Shown here in pieces: positions 9,405 to 18,287 of a stretch of DNA of 57,262 bases. Source of the stretch: Candidatus Thiodiazotropha sp. (ex Epidulcina cf. delphinae). Its GTDB lineage: Bacteria; Pseudomonadota; Gammaproteobacteria; Chromatiales; Chromatiaceae. The notes beneath the pieces were generated by a model. That model made no database searches. It was given only the letters and a program-made list of their open reading frames with translations, and was not told the origin of the DNA. Positions within the stretch are counted from its first letter, which is position 1; every line of letters begins with the position of its first letter. The stretch lies in contig JAHXHS010000034.1 in assembly GCA_025656455.1 (NCBI GenBank), forward strand, positions 1 to 57,262, read 5' to 3'. The translations under genes were made by a program, and so were the position numbers.

Positions 9405-10264
9405 TCGGCAAACCGTAGTATCAGCCGCTCGCCAACCTCTCCGCTGCCGAACAGCGGTATCTCCAAGCTCGGGTCTGGTTTGCGACCGGCAATCTCATAG
9501 CGGGAGACACCGAATTGATACCGTTCCCCGCTCAAAAAGATGATATCGTCGGCATGCCCGGTATCCAGTTTGCGAGCGAACTCGATCCGCCAAAAACCTT
9601 TTTGCCAACTTCCCTTGGCGCGGATATCTCCCCGGCTGCCTTCGGGCTGGTCGATGTCGTAGGCCGCTATGCGCTCTCCGGCGAATGCTGCCTGGATGCG
9701 GTTCCGGTAAGCTGGTTTTCCGCTGTCTCCGCGCCTGATCAGGTAGAATCTAGAGCCGTTCTTCGTCAGTAGCGGCAGGGATCTGGGTAGCTTTTGTGCG
9801 GAGTAGAGCTGGAATTTGTCGTCAGCGTGACCGACCGGGTCGGTGCGTACGGATTTCCAATACCAGATGTCTGCCTTGTAAGGGGTGACAGCGCTTAAGC
9901 TTAAATCGGTTTCTCGCGGAGAAATGGCCCATTTGAGCACCAGGGTGTCCTCTCGCTGTATTCCCTTGTCATAGAAACCCGTGTTGGGATTCCACAGCAA
10001 CGGCTTATGTTCGCGGTTCTCCGTGGGGTCGGCAAAGACCGCCAGGAGATAGATGTTCTCATCGTCATAGAGGGCGCGCAGTTCGATATCGATGCCGGCA
10101 AGCGTATCCCGGGTCACCAGCGGCTGTGCTTCAGACCAGGCAGGATCGTCGGCATGTCCGTCTATCAGCGGTGGTTGGGATATGTGCATCGCAGGCAGCG
10201 ACGGCTCGGCGAGCACCGACTGACAGATCAGCAGGAGCAGTGGAGCGATGCGCTTTAGATGCAT
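9401..10264 (-). CDS. Secreted ethylbenzene-dehydrogenase-like (EB_dh/DOMON-type) protein
   Basis: A 287-residue protein with a cleavable signal peptide (hydrophobic LLLLICQSVLA, cleavage probably after residue 19). The mature part has the hallmarks of the heme-binding gamma-subunit family of ethylbenzene and DMSO-type dehydrogenases and related CBM9-like sandwiches: IDGHADDPAWSEAQPL near the start, a YDDENIYLLAVFADP strand, DIWYWKS in the middle and GHADDKF after it. Known family members bind heme b through a Met and a Lys in the periplasm. Here K in WYWKS is a candidate ligand, but I cannot confirm heme binding. No molybdoenzyme gene is adjacent; instead it overlaps a sensor kinase gene by 4 bp, so a periplasmic redox or ligand-binding accessory role for that kinase is more likely than catalysis. 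Confidence 0.7.
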   Translation of the reverse strand: MHLKRIAPLLLLICQSVLAEPSLPAMHISQPPLIDGHADDPAWSEAQPLVTRDTLAGIDIELRALYDDENIYLLAVFADPTENREHKPLLWNPNTGFYDKGIQREDTLVLKWAISPRETDLSLSAVTPYKADIWYWKSVRTDPVGHADDKFQLYSAQKLPRSLPLLTKNGSRFYLIRRGDSGKPAYRNRIQAAFAGERIAAYDIDQPEGSRGDIRAKGSWQKGFWRIEFARKLDTGHADDIIFLSGERYQFGVSRYEIAGRKPDPSLEIPLFGSGEVGERLILRFAE

Positions 10265-10405
10265 GGTAGGTCGTTTTCGGTGTTTTTGTAACGGGTATCT
10301 GATGCAATCATCGGCAGGCAGGGTGATACCTTTATAGGATAGGACACTACACTAGGCGTCGAAACAGACGAATAGAGCGGAGCTGGCTCACTTGGGCAGG
10401 GGCGG

Positions 10406-13400
10406 TTAGCTGGCAGTGGTGGAATAGCGGCTGGCATCAAAATTCATGACGAACGAGGCGAACTCGTCTGCCGGCATGGCCGGGGCGAAGAAAAAACCCT
10501 GGATCACGGTGCAGTAGTCCTGTTTTCCTTGCAGCATGTCCAGTTGTCGGTGATTTTCAACACCCTCGGCTATGACTTGCAGATTCAGGTTTTTTGCAAT
10601 GGCAATGATGGTCATCACCATCGCCTCGCCCTCCTGACTGAGGGCCATATCGGCGATGAAGCTCCGGTCAATCTTGAGTATATCCACCGGAAACTGTTTG
10701 AGATAACTTAGCGATGAATGGCCTGTGCCGAAATCGTCGATGGCCATCCGTATGCCCAACGTCTTCATGAAGGTCAGCCAGGCCAATGACTCAGCGCTAT
10801 TTTCCATGATCAGGCTTTCGGCTATCTCAAATATCAGGCGCTCTGCCGGTGCGCCGGTTTCTCGTAGCGCTCGTTCGATGAAATCCTTGCCCAGTGTGTG
10901 GCGATTGCGATAGGCCGACAGATTCACCGAAAGGGTCAGGGGCACAAGCGGCGAGTCGCGCCAGGTTGACAACTGCTTGACTGCATTGCGAATCACCCAT
11001 TCGCTGATCGGCCGGATCAGACCGGTCTCTTCGGCAAGCGGGATGAATTCCGCCGGTGATAGCGACCCTTGGGTGGGGTGATTCCAGCGCAACAAGGCCT
11101 CGGCGCCCACCACTGTGCATAGCCGGTAATCCACAAACGGTTGGTAGTGGAGTTCGAATTGCTCCTCGTTAATGGCGTGACGCAGGTCGGTTTCCAACTG
11201 GGTGTGTCGTTTTATGGTGGTGCTGAGTTCATCGCTGAAGAAACGGTAGGTGTTTTTGCCGCTGTGCTTTGCCTGGTACATGGCAAGATCCGCGTGGCGT
11301 AAAAGTGTGCTCGCATCCTTTCCGTCCACCGGGTATATGCAGATACCGATGCTGGCGCCGATATGTACACTTTTGCCTTGTATGTCGAAAGGTTCTCCCA
11401 GCACGGTGACGATCTTCTGCGCCAACTTGACAAGGTCGTCGTTTCGATCGATGTTGTGCAGCAGCAGGCTGAATTCGTCCCCCGCGAGGCGGGCCAGGGT
11501 GTCGGTTTCACGAATGATATCTCCGATGCGCTCTCCCACTGATTGCAGTAATCGGTCGCCTGCTTCATGTCCAAGGGTGTCGTTGACCGATTTGAAACGG
11601 TCCAAATCGATGAAAAAGAGGCCGAAACACTCATTGTAGCGATCGCTGTGGTTTAGCGCCTGCTGCAGGCGTTCGAGGAACAGGGTGCGGTTCGGCAGTC
11701 CTGTCAGCCCATCGTAGTAGGCGTGTCGGCGAATTCGCTCTTCGGTCTCTTTTTCCTCGGTGATATCCCGTGACAAACTGCCGTAGTTGACAACCGTCCC
11801 CGAGTCGTCTTTGATGGCGAAGATGGATAGATAGCAGGTGCGAACCTCTCCGTTTTTCATCCGGTTGCGGATTTCGCCCTCCCATCTGCCGGTATCGTTG
11901 ATTTTCCGCCACATCTGCTGATAGGTCGAATTATCGGTTTCGTGTGAACGCAGCAGCGATGGTTGGTTGCCGACCAGTTCGTCGGGTTGATAACCGGTGA
12001 GGCGGCAAAAGGCCGGATTGACCCGTTGAATGATCTTGTCGCTGTCAGTCACGAGAATAGCTTCGGTGGCCGTCTCGAATACTTCGCCGGCCAGCATCAG
12101 TTCCCGTTCCGTGATACGTTTTTCACTGACATCGCGCAACAACACAGTGTTGAGTGACTGCCCTCCCAGATGGAGTGGGGATAGGGTCATCTCCAGCGGA
12201 AACGGGGATCCATCCCCACGTACACCCAAGGTCTCAAATTGCCTGCTGATTCCCTCGGAGGCGCTGTTCCGCAAAGGGAACTGAAGGAGTTTCCGCAACT
12301 GTGCCCGCGCCGCATCGGATGTCAACAGGTCGGTAATCCTGCTGGTAAGAAGCCGTTTTTCGGAGAAGCCGAAGATCCATTCCGCTGCAGGGTTGGCCTC
12401 GACGATTAGGCCGTCGACGGAGACAGTCATGATCCCGTCGGCTACCGAATTCAGGATGGATCGCTTACGCGATTCGCTGTCGGCGATGAGTGCCTGTTGG
12501 CGGGCGCGATGGATGTTGTGGCGGGCGATGAAGTAGAGGGATATCAGCAGTAGCAAGGTTGCCGGGCCGGTTGCGAGGGCAAGGTCTTTGGCGATTCGCC
12601 TTTTGACCCCCAGTAATGCCTCCGCATTCAGTCGTGATACCACGACCCAGGGGTAACCCCCACTATGCACGATCCTTACGCTATCCGCCGATTGCGCATC
12701 TGTGTGCGCTTCATCGAAAGGTGTCGTGTGCTGTATGGTGAACAGACCATTTGCCGTTTCCCATTGATTCTCGGTCTGTCGAAGTATATGCCGCCACTCT
12801 TCAGGCAATGCGTGTGGCAAGGAGAGACCACTCTCCAGCATAAATCCCCAACGCATCGCATCGTTTGGGTGATAGAGCCAGTAACCCTCATTGTTCAGCA
12901 GCATGATCTCACCGATTGAATTACCGGCGGTTGAGGCGAATCGCTGCAACATCGTTTCCGCCAAATAGTTGATGACCAGAACACCGATGCGCTCATTGCG
13001 GTGGTTGAAGACGGGTGTGGCAAGGCGGATGGTCGGTTTGTGGGGTTTTTCAATCTCCCCGTGTTCGATATTCAGGTCGAGTGGAGAGAGATAGACCTCA
13101 TTGCGTTTGAGTTTTTGGGTCTCAATGAAATAGTAACGTCCCGATTTGTTCTGTAGGGCGTTGAGAGGTATGGCGTGCGGTTCACCGGTGTGGGTATCGA
13201 TCCGGACCCTCTCCATGCCGTGTATGTCGATAAAACGCAACTGGTCATACTGCTGTTTGTATTCCATGAAATGGAAAAGGCTGTTTTCAAGCTGCCGCCG
13301 CAGGCGGCTGCCGGCCTCCCTGTTCCAATTCTCAAAAGCAACATTATTACTGAGAAGCAGTGTATTGGTTAAAGGCTCGGCAAATAGCCTGGAGAGTGTT

Positions 13401-13558
13401 TCAGCCGATAGTTCCACAAGAAGCGACTCTCGAACCCGCAGTTGTTCGAACGATGTCTCCACTCGCCACAGATAAATAAGGAAGACGATAAGCAGAAGGA
13501 CGGAGACCCAGGAGATGGCGAGCTTTAAGAATTCTCGAATAATATTTTGTGTTGTCAT
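10406..13558 (-). CDS. Sensor-PAS-PAS-GGDEF-EAL bifunctional c-di-GMP protein
   Basis: A 1050-residue inner-membrane protein. TM1 (about 11-31) and TM2 (about 329-347) bracket a roughly 300-residue periplasmic region resembling a dCache-type sensor. Two PAS domains follow (about 365-480 and 485-605), then a diguanylate cyclase domain with AGDEF (692-696) instead of GGDEF and an intact RETD inhibitory-site motif (683-686), then an EAL domain with EALLRW (about 820), NLSAYR, DDFGTG and AEGVEN, all consistent with an active phosphodiesterase. Some AGDEF proteins are reported to be active cyclases, so the net activity is open. It lies on the same strand as the signalling cluster, but a 141-bp gap separates it, so it may be an independent unit. 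Confidence 0.93.
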   Translation of the reverse strand: MTTQNIIREFLKLAISWVSVLLLIVFLIYLWRVETSFEQLRVRESLLVELSAETLSRLFAEPLTNTLLLSNNVAFENWNREAGSRLRRQLENSLFHFMEYKQQYDQLRFIDIHGMERVRIDTHTGEPHAIPLNALQNKSGRYYFIETQKLKRNEVYLSPLDLNIEHGEIEKPHKPTIRLATPVFNHRNERIGVLVINYLAETMLQRFASTAGNSIGEIMLLNNEGYWLYHPNDAMRWGFMLESGLSLPHALPEEWRHILRQTENQWETANGLFTIQHTTPFDEAHTDAQSADSVRIVHSGGYPWVVVSRLNAEALLGVKRRIAKDLALATGPATLLLLISLYFIARHNIHRARQQALIADSESRKRSILNSVADGIMTVSVDGLIVEANPAAEWIFGFSEKRLLTSRITDLLTSDAARAQLRKLLQFPLRNSASEGISRQFETLGVRGDGSPFPLEMTLSPLHLGGQSLNTVLLRDVSEKRITERELMLAGEVFETATEAILVTDSDKIIQRVNPAFCRLTGYQPDELVGNQPSLLRSHETDNSTYQQMWRKINDTGRWEGEIRNRMKNGEVRTCYLSIFAIKDDSGTVVNYGSLSRDITEEKETEERIRRHAYYDGLTGLPNRTLFLERLQQALNHSDRYNECFGLFFIDLDRFKSVNDTLGHEAGDRLLQSVGERIGDIIRETDTLARLAGDEFSLLLHNIDRNDDLVKLAQKIVTVLGEPFDIQGKSVHIGASIGICIYPVDGKDASTLLRHADLAMYQAKHSGKNTYRFFSDELSTTIKRHTQLETDLRHAINEEQFELHYQPFVDYRLCTVVGAEALLRWNHPTQGSLSPAEFIPLAEETGLIRPISEWVIRNAVKQLSTWRDSPLVPLTLSVNLSAYRNRHTLGKDFIERALRETGAPAERLIFEIAESLIMENSAESLAWLTFMKTLGIRMAIDDFGTGHSSLSYLKQFPVDILKIDRSFIADMALSQEGEAMVMTIIAIAKNLNLQVIAEGVENHRQLDMLQGKQDYCTVIQGFFFAPAMPADEFASFVMNFDASRYSTTAS

Positions 13559-13735
13559 GTGGGATTCGCCCAGGGATGTTATTTCGTCCCTGAGTCAGAA
13601 TCACGCAAGTCTGAAACCACGGATTCAGGTTATCGGCAATTGACGGGGATTCTTTATCATGCTGAGCCTAAAAAAGCACCAATCAAATTAGTGTTAATAG
13701 GCTAGCAAACCTTTGCTTGTTACGGAAGTCTCTGG

Positions 13736-14578
13736 TCAGGAATGCCGCCGTGTGTTTCCATGGCGTTTTTTGTTTCTTACCTTGTTTCGCATTTCTCTGA
13801 AATAGTTGCGTAGGCGCTCTGTCAGCGGCAGATTCCCCACCGGACAGGCGCTTGCCAGGGAGATAGGTGGTTTCGGTATGCTGTCCCACGCATCCACGAT
13901 CTGACCATCGGCCAGTTTGATGAGGCGACCGGCGGCCTGTTTGACGTCCGGGTCGTGCGATGAAATGAGAAACGTCGTGCCGAGTCGCCGGTTCAGGTCC
14001 TGCATCAGATGTATCAGGTGGCGTCCGGTCATGCTGTCAAGATTTGCCGTCGGTTCATCAGCCAGGATGATCTTCGGCTCGGATGCGAGCGCTCGGGCAA
14101 CGGCTACCCGCTGCTGCTGGCCGCCGGAGAGCTGATCCGGCCGGCGGTAACCGAGATGTCCGATCTCAACTTCACCCAGCCAGTGGTTGGCGATCTCCAT
14201 ACTCTCTTTTTTACCCTTGCCTTGGAGTTGGCAGACATAGGCAACGTTTTCACGGGCGCTGAATACGCGAATCAAGTTGTAGGCCTGAAACACAAAACCG
14301 ATATTTTGCAGGCGGAATCGAGTGCGCTGGTCTTGGTTCATGGCCAGGATATTCTCACCGAGCACCTCGATCGAGCCGCTGTCAGCGGACTCCAGTGCGC
14401 CGATCAGATTCAGCAGAGTGCTTTTACCTGAACCCGAGCGCCCGGCCAGGACGGTGAATTCCCCCGGCTCGATGTCCAGGTTGATGCCGTGCAGGGCGGG
14501 AAAGGGCATGGTTCCGACCCAGTAGCACTTGTGCAGGTCGCGGGCCTTTATGATGCTCGTTGGCGTTTGATCAAGCAT
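13736..14578 (-). CDS. ABC transporter ATPase, LolD/MacB family
   Basis: A 280-residue nucleotide-binding subunit with Walker A GRSGSGKST (46-54), Q-loop FQ (97-98), signature LSGGQQQR (150-157), Walker B ILADEP (171-176) and D-loop ANLD. The family (LolD, MacB, FtsE-like) powers FtsX-type permeases that act by mechanotransmission rather than by transporting through the membrane. It is about 45 residues longer than typical LolD; the extra C-terminal tail is rich in Arg/Lys. It is the last gene of the locus, 7 bp after the second permease gene. The substrate cannot be read from sequence; lipoproteins or another envelope lipid-linked cargo is suggested by the LolA-like gene upstream. Confidence 0.93.
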   Translation of the reverse strand: MLDQTPTSIIKARDLHKCYWVGTMPFPALHGINLDIEPGEFTVLAGRSGSGKSTLLNLIGALESADSGSIEVLGENILAMNQDQRTRFRLQNIGFVFQAYNLIRVFSARENVAYVCQLQGKGKKESMEIANHWLGEVEIGHLGYRRPDQLSGGQQQRVAVARALASEPKIILADEPTANLDSMTGRHLIHLMQDLNRRLGTTFLISSHDPDVKQAAGRLIKLADGQIVDAWDSIPKPPISLASACPVGNLPLTERLRNYFREMRNKVRNKKRHGNTRRHS

Positions 14579-14585
14579 GGGCCAC

Positions 14586-15836
14586 CTATTGGATGCGGAG
14601 TGCCTGACTGAGCGGTAGGCGTGTGGCCTTCCAGGCAGGATAGATGCCTGCCAGCAGCGCCGCCGCCAGTGTCGCTCCGAGGATTTTCATGGCCGAGTTC
14701 CGCGTCAGTTGCGGATGAATCACCGGATCCATGTAAAAGAACTCAAAGGCATTGGCGAAGCGTGTCAGGTCTATCCCGGAATCCGCCAGGGAATAGACCA
14801 ATAGGCTACCCGCCAGATAACCCAGTATGGCGCCCAGGAAAATCAGCATTACCGCTTCGAGCAGAAGCATGAGAAAGATCTGCCTGCGCTTGGTGCCGAT
14901 CGCAACGATCACCCCCAGCTCTTTTTGCCTTTCATGCAGTGATATGAGCATGGTATTGAGTATCTCCGCGAGCACCAGGATGATTACCACGAACAGAATC
15001 ACCAGGCCGTAGGCGTCACTGAATTCCAGCCATTGCCTGACCATCGGGTCCAGCTCCTGCCAAGGCATGATCTCATATTTCAGGCCCGACAACTGCTGTG
15101 TGAACAGGCGGAAGAGCACATCGGTATTGTCATGGGTGTCCGCACGGATGACGATGTCGGTGACGGTCTGATCCATTTGCAGCCAGTGTTGCGCGTTGTT
15201 CAGGGTGATCAATGCCAGGGTGCGGTCTATTTGCGGTGCGCCTGTCTCGAGTATCCCTTGCAGATGGAAGACCTCGGAGGTCATCTCCCCATTCAGGCGT
15301 TGCGCCATGAGAATGATCCGATCGCCCAGTGCTGCGCCGAGGTTCCGCGCCACCGTGCGGCCGAGCAATAGATCGCGGGTCATGCCGGGTCTCAGCCAGC
15401 CGCCCTCTTTGACGTCCTGATTCATCGAGGTGACCCAGGTCTCCTGTTCCGGGTCGGTCGCCATGATCTGAATGCCGGCGCTGCCGCCGCCTGCCGAGGC
15501 CAGGCCCGAGGTGCGGATGCGCTGGGTCCAGCCGATGATTTCAGGATAGCTCTGCATCAGCCGGGAGATCTCTTCCGGTTCGGTGATCCTGTCATGCAGG
15601 TTTTGCGAGGCCTCGAATCCCTTGGCGTGGATTTGCAAATGGCCGGTATAACTGAGGATGAAGTTGGTCTTCATCTGGTTTAGCCAGCCGTCGTTGAGCG
15701 CGCTCAGCAGGGTTAGCGTGGCGATGCCGAAAATCATCGTCAACAGGGTGATGGTGGTGCGGCGGCGGTTTCTCGACAGATTCCGGGTCGCCAGCGCCAG
15801 GTAGGTGAGTAGCCCGAGTTGTCTGGTTTCAGCCAT
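14586..15836 (-). CDS. FtsX/MacB-type ABC permease, second of a pair
   Basis: A 416-residue permease with one N-terminal membrane segment (after RNLSRNRRRTTITLLT), a large periplasmic MacB_PCD-like domain and three C-terminal membrane segments, the standard LolC/LolE topology. I chose the ATG at 15836 (MAETRQLG): a GGAGG ribosome site lies just upstream, while the longer frame to 15932 only reads the end of the preceding permease gene in another register. The chosen start overlaps the upstream stop by 8 bp. The residues around the last membrane segments (LAGIYPAWKATRLPLSQALR) are typical of the family. It probably forms a heterodimer with the adjacent permease. Confidence 0.9.
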   Translation of the reverse strand: MAETRQLGLLTYLALATRNLSRNRRRTTITLLTMIFGIATLTLLSALNDGWLNQMKTNFILSYTGHLQIHAKGFEASQNLHDRITEPEEISRLMQSYPEIIGWTQRIRTSGLASAGGGSAGIQIMATDPEQETWVTSMNQDVKEGGWLRPGMTRDLLLGRTVARNLGAALGDRIILMAQRLNGEMTSEVFHLQGILETGAPQIDRTLALITLNNAQHWLQMDQTVTDIVIRADTHDNTDVLFRLFTQQLSGLKYEIMPWQELDPMVRQWLEFSDAYGLVILFVVIILVLAEILNTMLISLHERQKELGVIVAIGTKRRQIFLMLLLEAVMLIFLGAILGYLAGSLLVYSLADSGIDLTRFANAFEFFYMDPVIHPQLTRNSAMKILGATLAAALLAGIYPAWKATRLPLSQALRIQ

Positions 15837-17073
15837 TTCGAATGGCCTCCACGGGTTGCAACAAGCTAGCCCGCCAGGCGGGATAGATACCCGCCAATAG
15901 CGAGGCGAGGAGAATGGCGCCGATCGTGACACCGAGATGATCCAGCTTGAGATGAGGATAGATCAGTGGATCGACATAGAAACGGGAGGTCGAGCCAAGC
16001 AGGATCGAGAGATCGATGCCGATCTCAGCGGTTACCAGGATTATCACGTAACCCAGCAGAATACCCGATACAATGCCGATGACGCCGATTGACATGGCCT
16101 CCGCGAGCAGCATCATCGCCACTTGCCGGCGCGAGGCGCCGATCGCCATCAGTACCCCGAATTCCCGGGTTCTCTCCAGCATGGACAACAGCATGGTATT
16201 GAGTTCGCCGGCCAGGACAATGAAAATCACCACGCCGATAAACAGATAGAGGAAGCCGTTATGCAGGGTTTCCCACTCCTTCATCACCGGGAACATGCTG
16301 TACCAGGGCATGATCTCCAACGACTCGTTCTGCAGGCTATGGTCGAGTTGGTCGACCAGGGAGGGAATGCGTTTTTCCTCGACATTGATGACGAAGGTCG
16401 TGACCTGGTCCGGTAAATCCACCATCTCCTGTAGCGTGGAGAGGCTGGTAATGGCCATCCCGCTGTCCAGTCCCATCTCGCCGCTGGTGATGATGCCCGC
16501 CAGGGTGAAAGATTCCGCCACCATCGCCCCATATCGGTCATAGCCGATGATGACCACCTCATCCCCCAGCCTGACCTGCAGGTTGTTGGCCGTGGTGGCC
16601 CCGAGGATTAGCTGGTATTCGTCCCCAGGCTGGAGAAAATGGCCGATGCCTATCCGTTTGGGGAGTTCGGTGACAAGTCTCTCCCGAGTCGGGTCCATGC
16701 CGATCAGCATCACCCCCTGGGTGGTGGAGTCGGAGGCGGCCAGTCCGAAGGTTTCCAGTCGGCGGCTGTAGCGGGAGACGCCGGCCTGTTCCAGGCCGGC
16801 GACGATCCGCTCGGGGTTACGGATCGCCCGGGAGAGTTCGGGATGCTGGAAAAAACCCTGGTGATGAATCTGCACCGCGCCGATGATGGCGTTCTGGAAA
16901 TTCCCCAGCATATTGCGATGCAGGCCTTCATTGAATCCCCAGAGAAATATCAGGGAGGCGAGTCCCACCGCGATGGCGCCCACGGTCAATAGGGTGCGGC
17001 GGAGATGGCCGAACAGATTACGCAATGCCACAGCCAGGATGGTGGAATTGAGTGCGGTTATCGATCGGCTCAT
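15829..17073 (-). CDS. FtsX/MacB-type ABC permease, first of a pair
   Basis: A 414-residue permease with the same layout as its downstream neighbour: an N-terminal membrane helix following RNLFGHLRRTLLTVGAIAVG, a periplasmic domain of about 230 residues, and three membrane helices ending in LLAGIYPAWRASLLQPVEAIRNG. The two permeases are diverged paralogues and end in the same AGIYPAW motif. With the ATPase they form a LolCDE/MacB-like export complex. A MITE-like element ends 40 bp upstream of the start, so the native promoter region has been replaced or pushed away. The ribosome site before the ATG is weak. Confidence 0.9.
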   Translation of the reverse strand: MSRSITALNSTILAVALRNLFGHLRRTLLTVGAIAVGLASLIFLWGFNEGLHRNMLGNFQNAIIGAVQIHHQGFFQHPELSRAIRNPERIVAGLEQAGVSRYSRRLETFGLAASDSTTQGVMLIGMDPTRERLVTELPKRIGIGHFLQPGDEYQLILGATTANNLQVRLGDEVVIIGYDRYGAMVAESFTLAGIITSGEMGLDSGMAITSLSTLQEMVDLPDQVTTFVINVEEKRIPSLVDQLDHSLQNESLEIMPWYSMFPVMKEWETLHNGFLYLFIGVVIFIVLAGELNTMLLSMLERTREFGVLMAIGASRRQVAMMLLAEAMSIGVIGIVSGILLGYVIILVTAEIGIDLSILLGSTSRFYVDPLIYPHLKLDHLGVTIGAILLASLLAGIYPAWRASLLQPVEAIRNG

Positions 17074-17113
17074 CGGCTGGCCCAGGGAAGATAATAAAAC
17101 GATTCAAGTTACA

Positions 17114-17384
17114 CTAGTACTCTTTCAATATGATAATGTCGGGTTCAGTTGGTCTGTCAGCGTTCAGGGCAAGGCGCAGCTTGCCGTTAATGGCCGTCGC
17201 CCTTAGCAAAAGCTGCAACGCGGCCATGGACGTTGACAGACCAACCCTTCGGGCGCTCCTGTGGTGTCCCGCTACGGCGTTACAGTGCTTGACAAGGGCT
17301 CAGGCCATTGCCTGCGCACTGTGCCTTGTAGCGAAACACCACAGGAGCGCTGAACCCGGCATTATCATATTGAAAGAGTACTAG
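17114..17384. mobile_element. 271-bp MITE-like palindromic element
   Basis: Terminal inverted repeats of 35 bp, 17114-17148 and 17350-17384, match at 34 of 35 positions, with CTAG at both outer ends. Inside lie two further hairpin arms: a perfect 12-bp pair (17148-17159 with 17234-17245) and a 23-bp pair with two mismatches (17253-17275 with 17328-17350). No reading frame of useful length lies inside. This is the structure of a non-autonomous miniature inverted-repeat transposable element able to form a cruciform. CTAG is itself palindromic, so target-site duplication and repeat end cannot be separated by eye. Confidence 0.85.
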
Positions 17385-17440
17385 CAATCCGGGATGATCA
17401 TCACGTTCCCGGGTGAAACATCCGGGTTAACCGTCCGGTT

Positions 17441-18187
17441 TCATTTCCGCTCGGCAGGAGTGAAAAGTTCGTCATTCAAGCGAAGGTTGAAAGCGATCGA
17501 TTTCAGGGTGATGACGGTTCTTTTACCCTCGCCATCCAAAGGCTCCATGGTCCACCGGGTTGGGATCAGGCGTCCTCCCATCTCCCGGATCAGATCGAGC
17601 GTCATCCGGCGGCTGGCCCGCTTTTCGCACTGATACTCCAGTTCCAAGGGTATGCCGTCGGCGCGGATGCGTTGAATCAGCTTTTTCCAGCGGACCTTGG
17701 CGGTGGGAGAGGGTGTGGATTCGATGGTGATCACGGCCTGACTTGGTCCCATTTCACGCTGAACGATTCGGTGGCTGAAGTCATCGATCAGCGAATCCGT
17801 CTCCAGCAGATCCTGATTGTTGAAATCGGAGCCCATCCAGGGATCCTGCATCATCGCCGGCGAGATATTTATCTGTCGCCGCAGCTTAGGCAGGTACATG
17901 GAAAGAACGTTGTCGACCTTGAGGAATACCGTGCCTTTCGTCTTGCGAGGCGAGAGGATCTCCATACGGAAACGGTTGTTGACCATATCGTCATGGCTGC
18001 GGAAGGTCATGGTGCGCTGCCAATCGGGACGGATGATATCGACCTGATACTCCGCAACCGTGCCCGAGGAGCGCATCAATGCTTCGGTTTTTTTTAATAA
18101 ATCGATAGCTTCCCGCTCACTTCCTGTCGCCATGGCCCCTGCGCTGAATAACATCAGAAGCCAGATTGCTTTTGTAAACAGCGCCAT
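17441..18187 (-). CDS. LolA-like outer-membrane lipoprotein-sorting protein
   Basis: A 248-residue secreted protein. I start it at 18187 (MALFTKAIW), where GGAGTGAG lies a suitable distance upstream; a frame 19 codons longer lacks a ribosome site. A signal peptide ends near AMATG. The mature part resembles the outer membrane lipoprotein-sorting (LolA/LolB-fold) family linked to ABC exporters: VFLKVDNVLSMYLPKLRR, DPWMGSDFNNQDL and a C-terminal half with repeated beta strands (MTLDLIREMGGRLIPTRW). Such proteins carry hydrophobic cargo across the periplasm. It lies upstream of two FtsX-type permeases and an ATPase on the same strand, so it is the likely periplasmic carrier of that system, although the MITE now separates them by 367 bp. 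Confidence 0.82.
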   Translation of the reverse strand: MALFTKAIWLLMLFSAGAMATGSEREAIDLLKKTEALMRSSGTVAEYQVDIIRPDWQRTMTFRSHDDMVNNRFRMEILSPRKTKGTVFLKVDNVLSMYLPKLRRQINISPAMMQDPWMGSDFNNQDLLETDSLIDDFSHRIVQREMGPSQAVITIESTPSPTAKVRWKKLIQRIRADGIPLELEYQCEKRASRRMTLDLIREMGGRLIPTRWTMEPLDGEGKRTVITLKSIAFNLRLNDELFTPAERK

Positions 18188-18287
18188 AGAAAAACTCACT
18201 CCAAGAGTCGGAAATGCAGCATGGATGTTTTTGATTATAAGCATTTCATAATATATAGCCAGTGCCCATCCAGAAACAAGACAATTT

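Noticed and set aside
14586..15932. Longer N terminus for the second permease
   Set aside because: The extra 32 codons overlap the upstream gene in another frame and lack membrane or family features; the start at 15836 has GGAGG.
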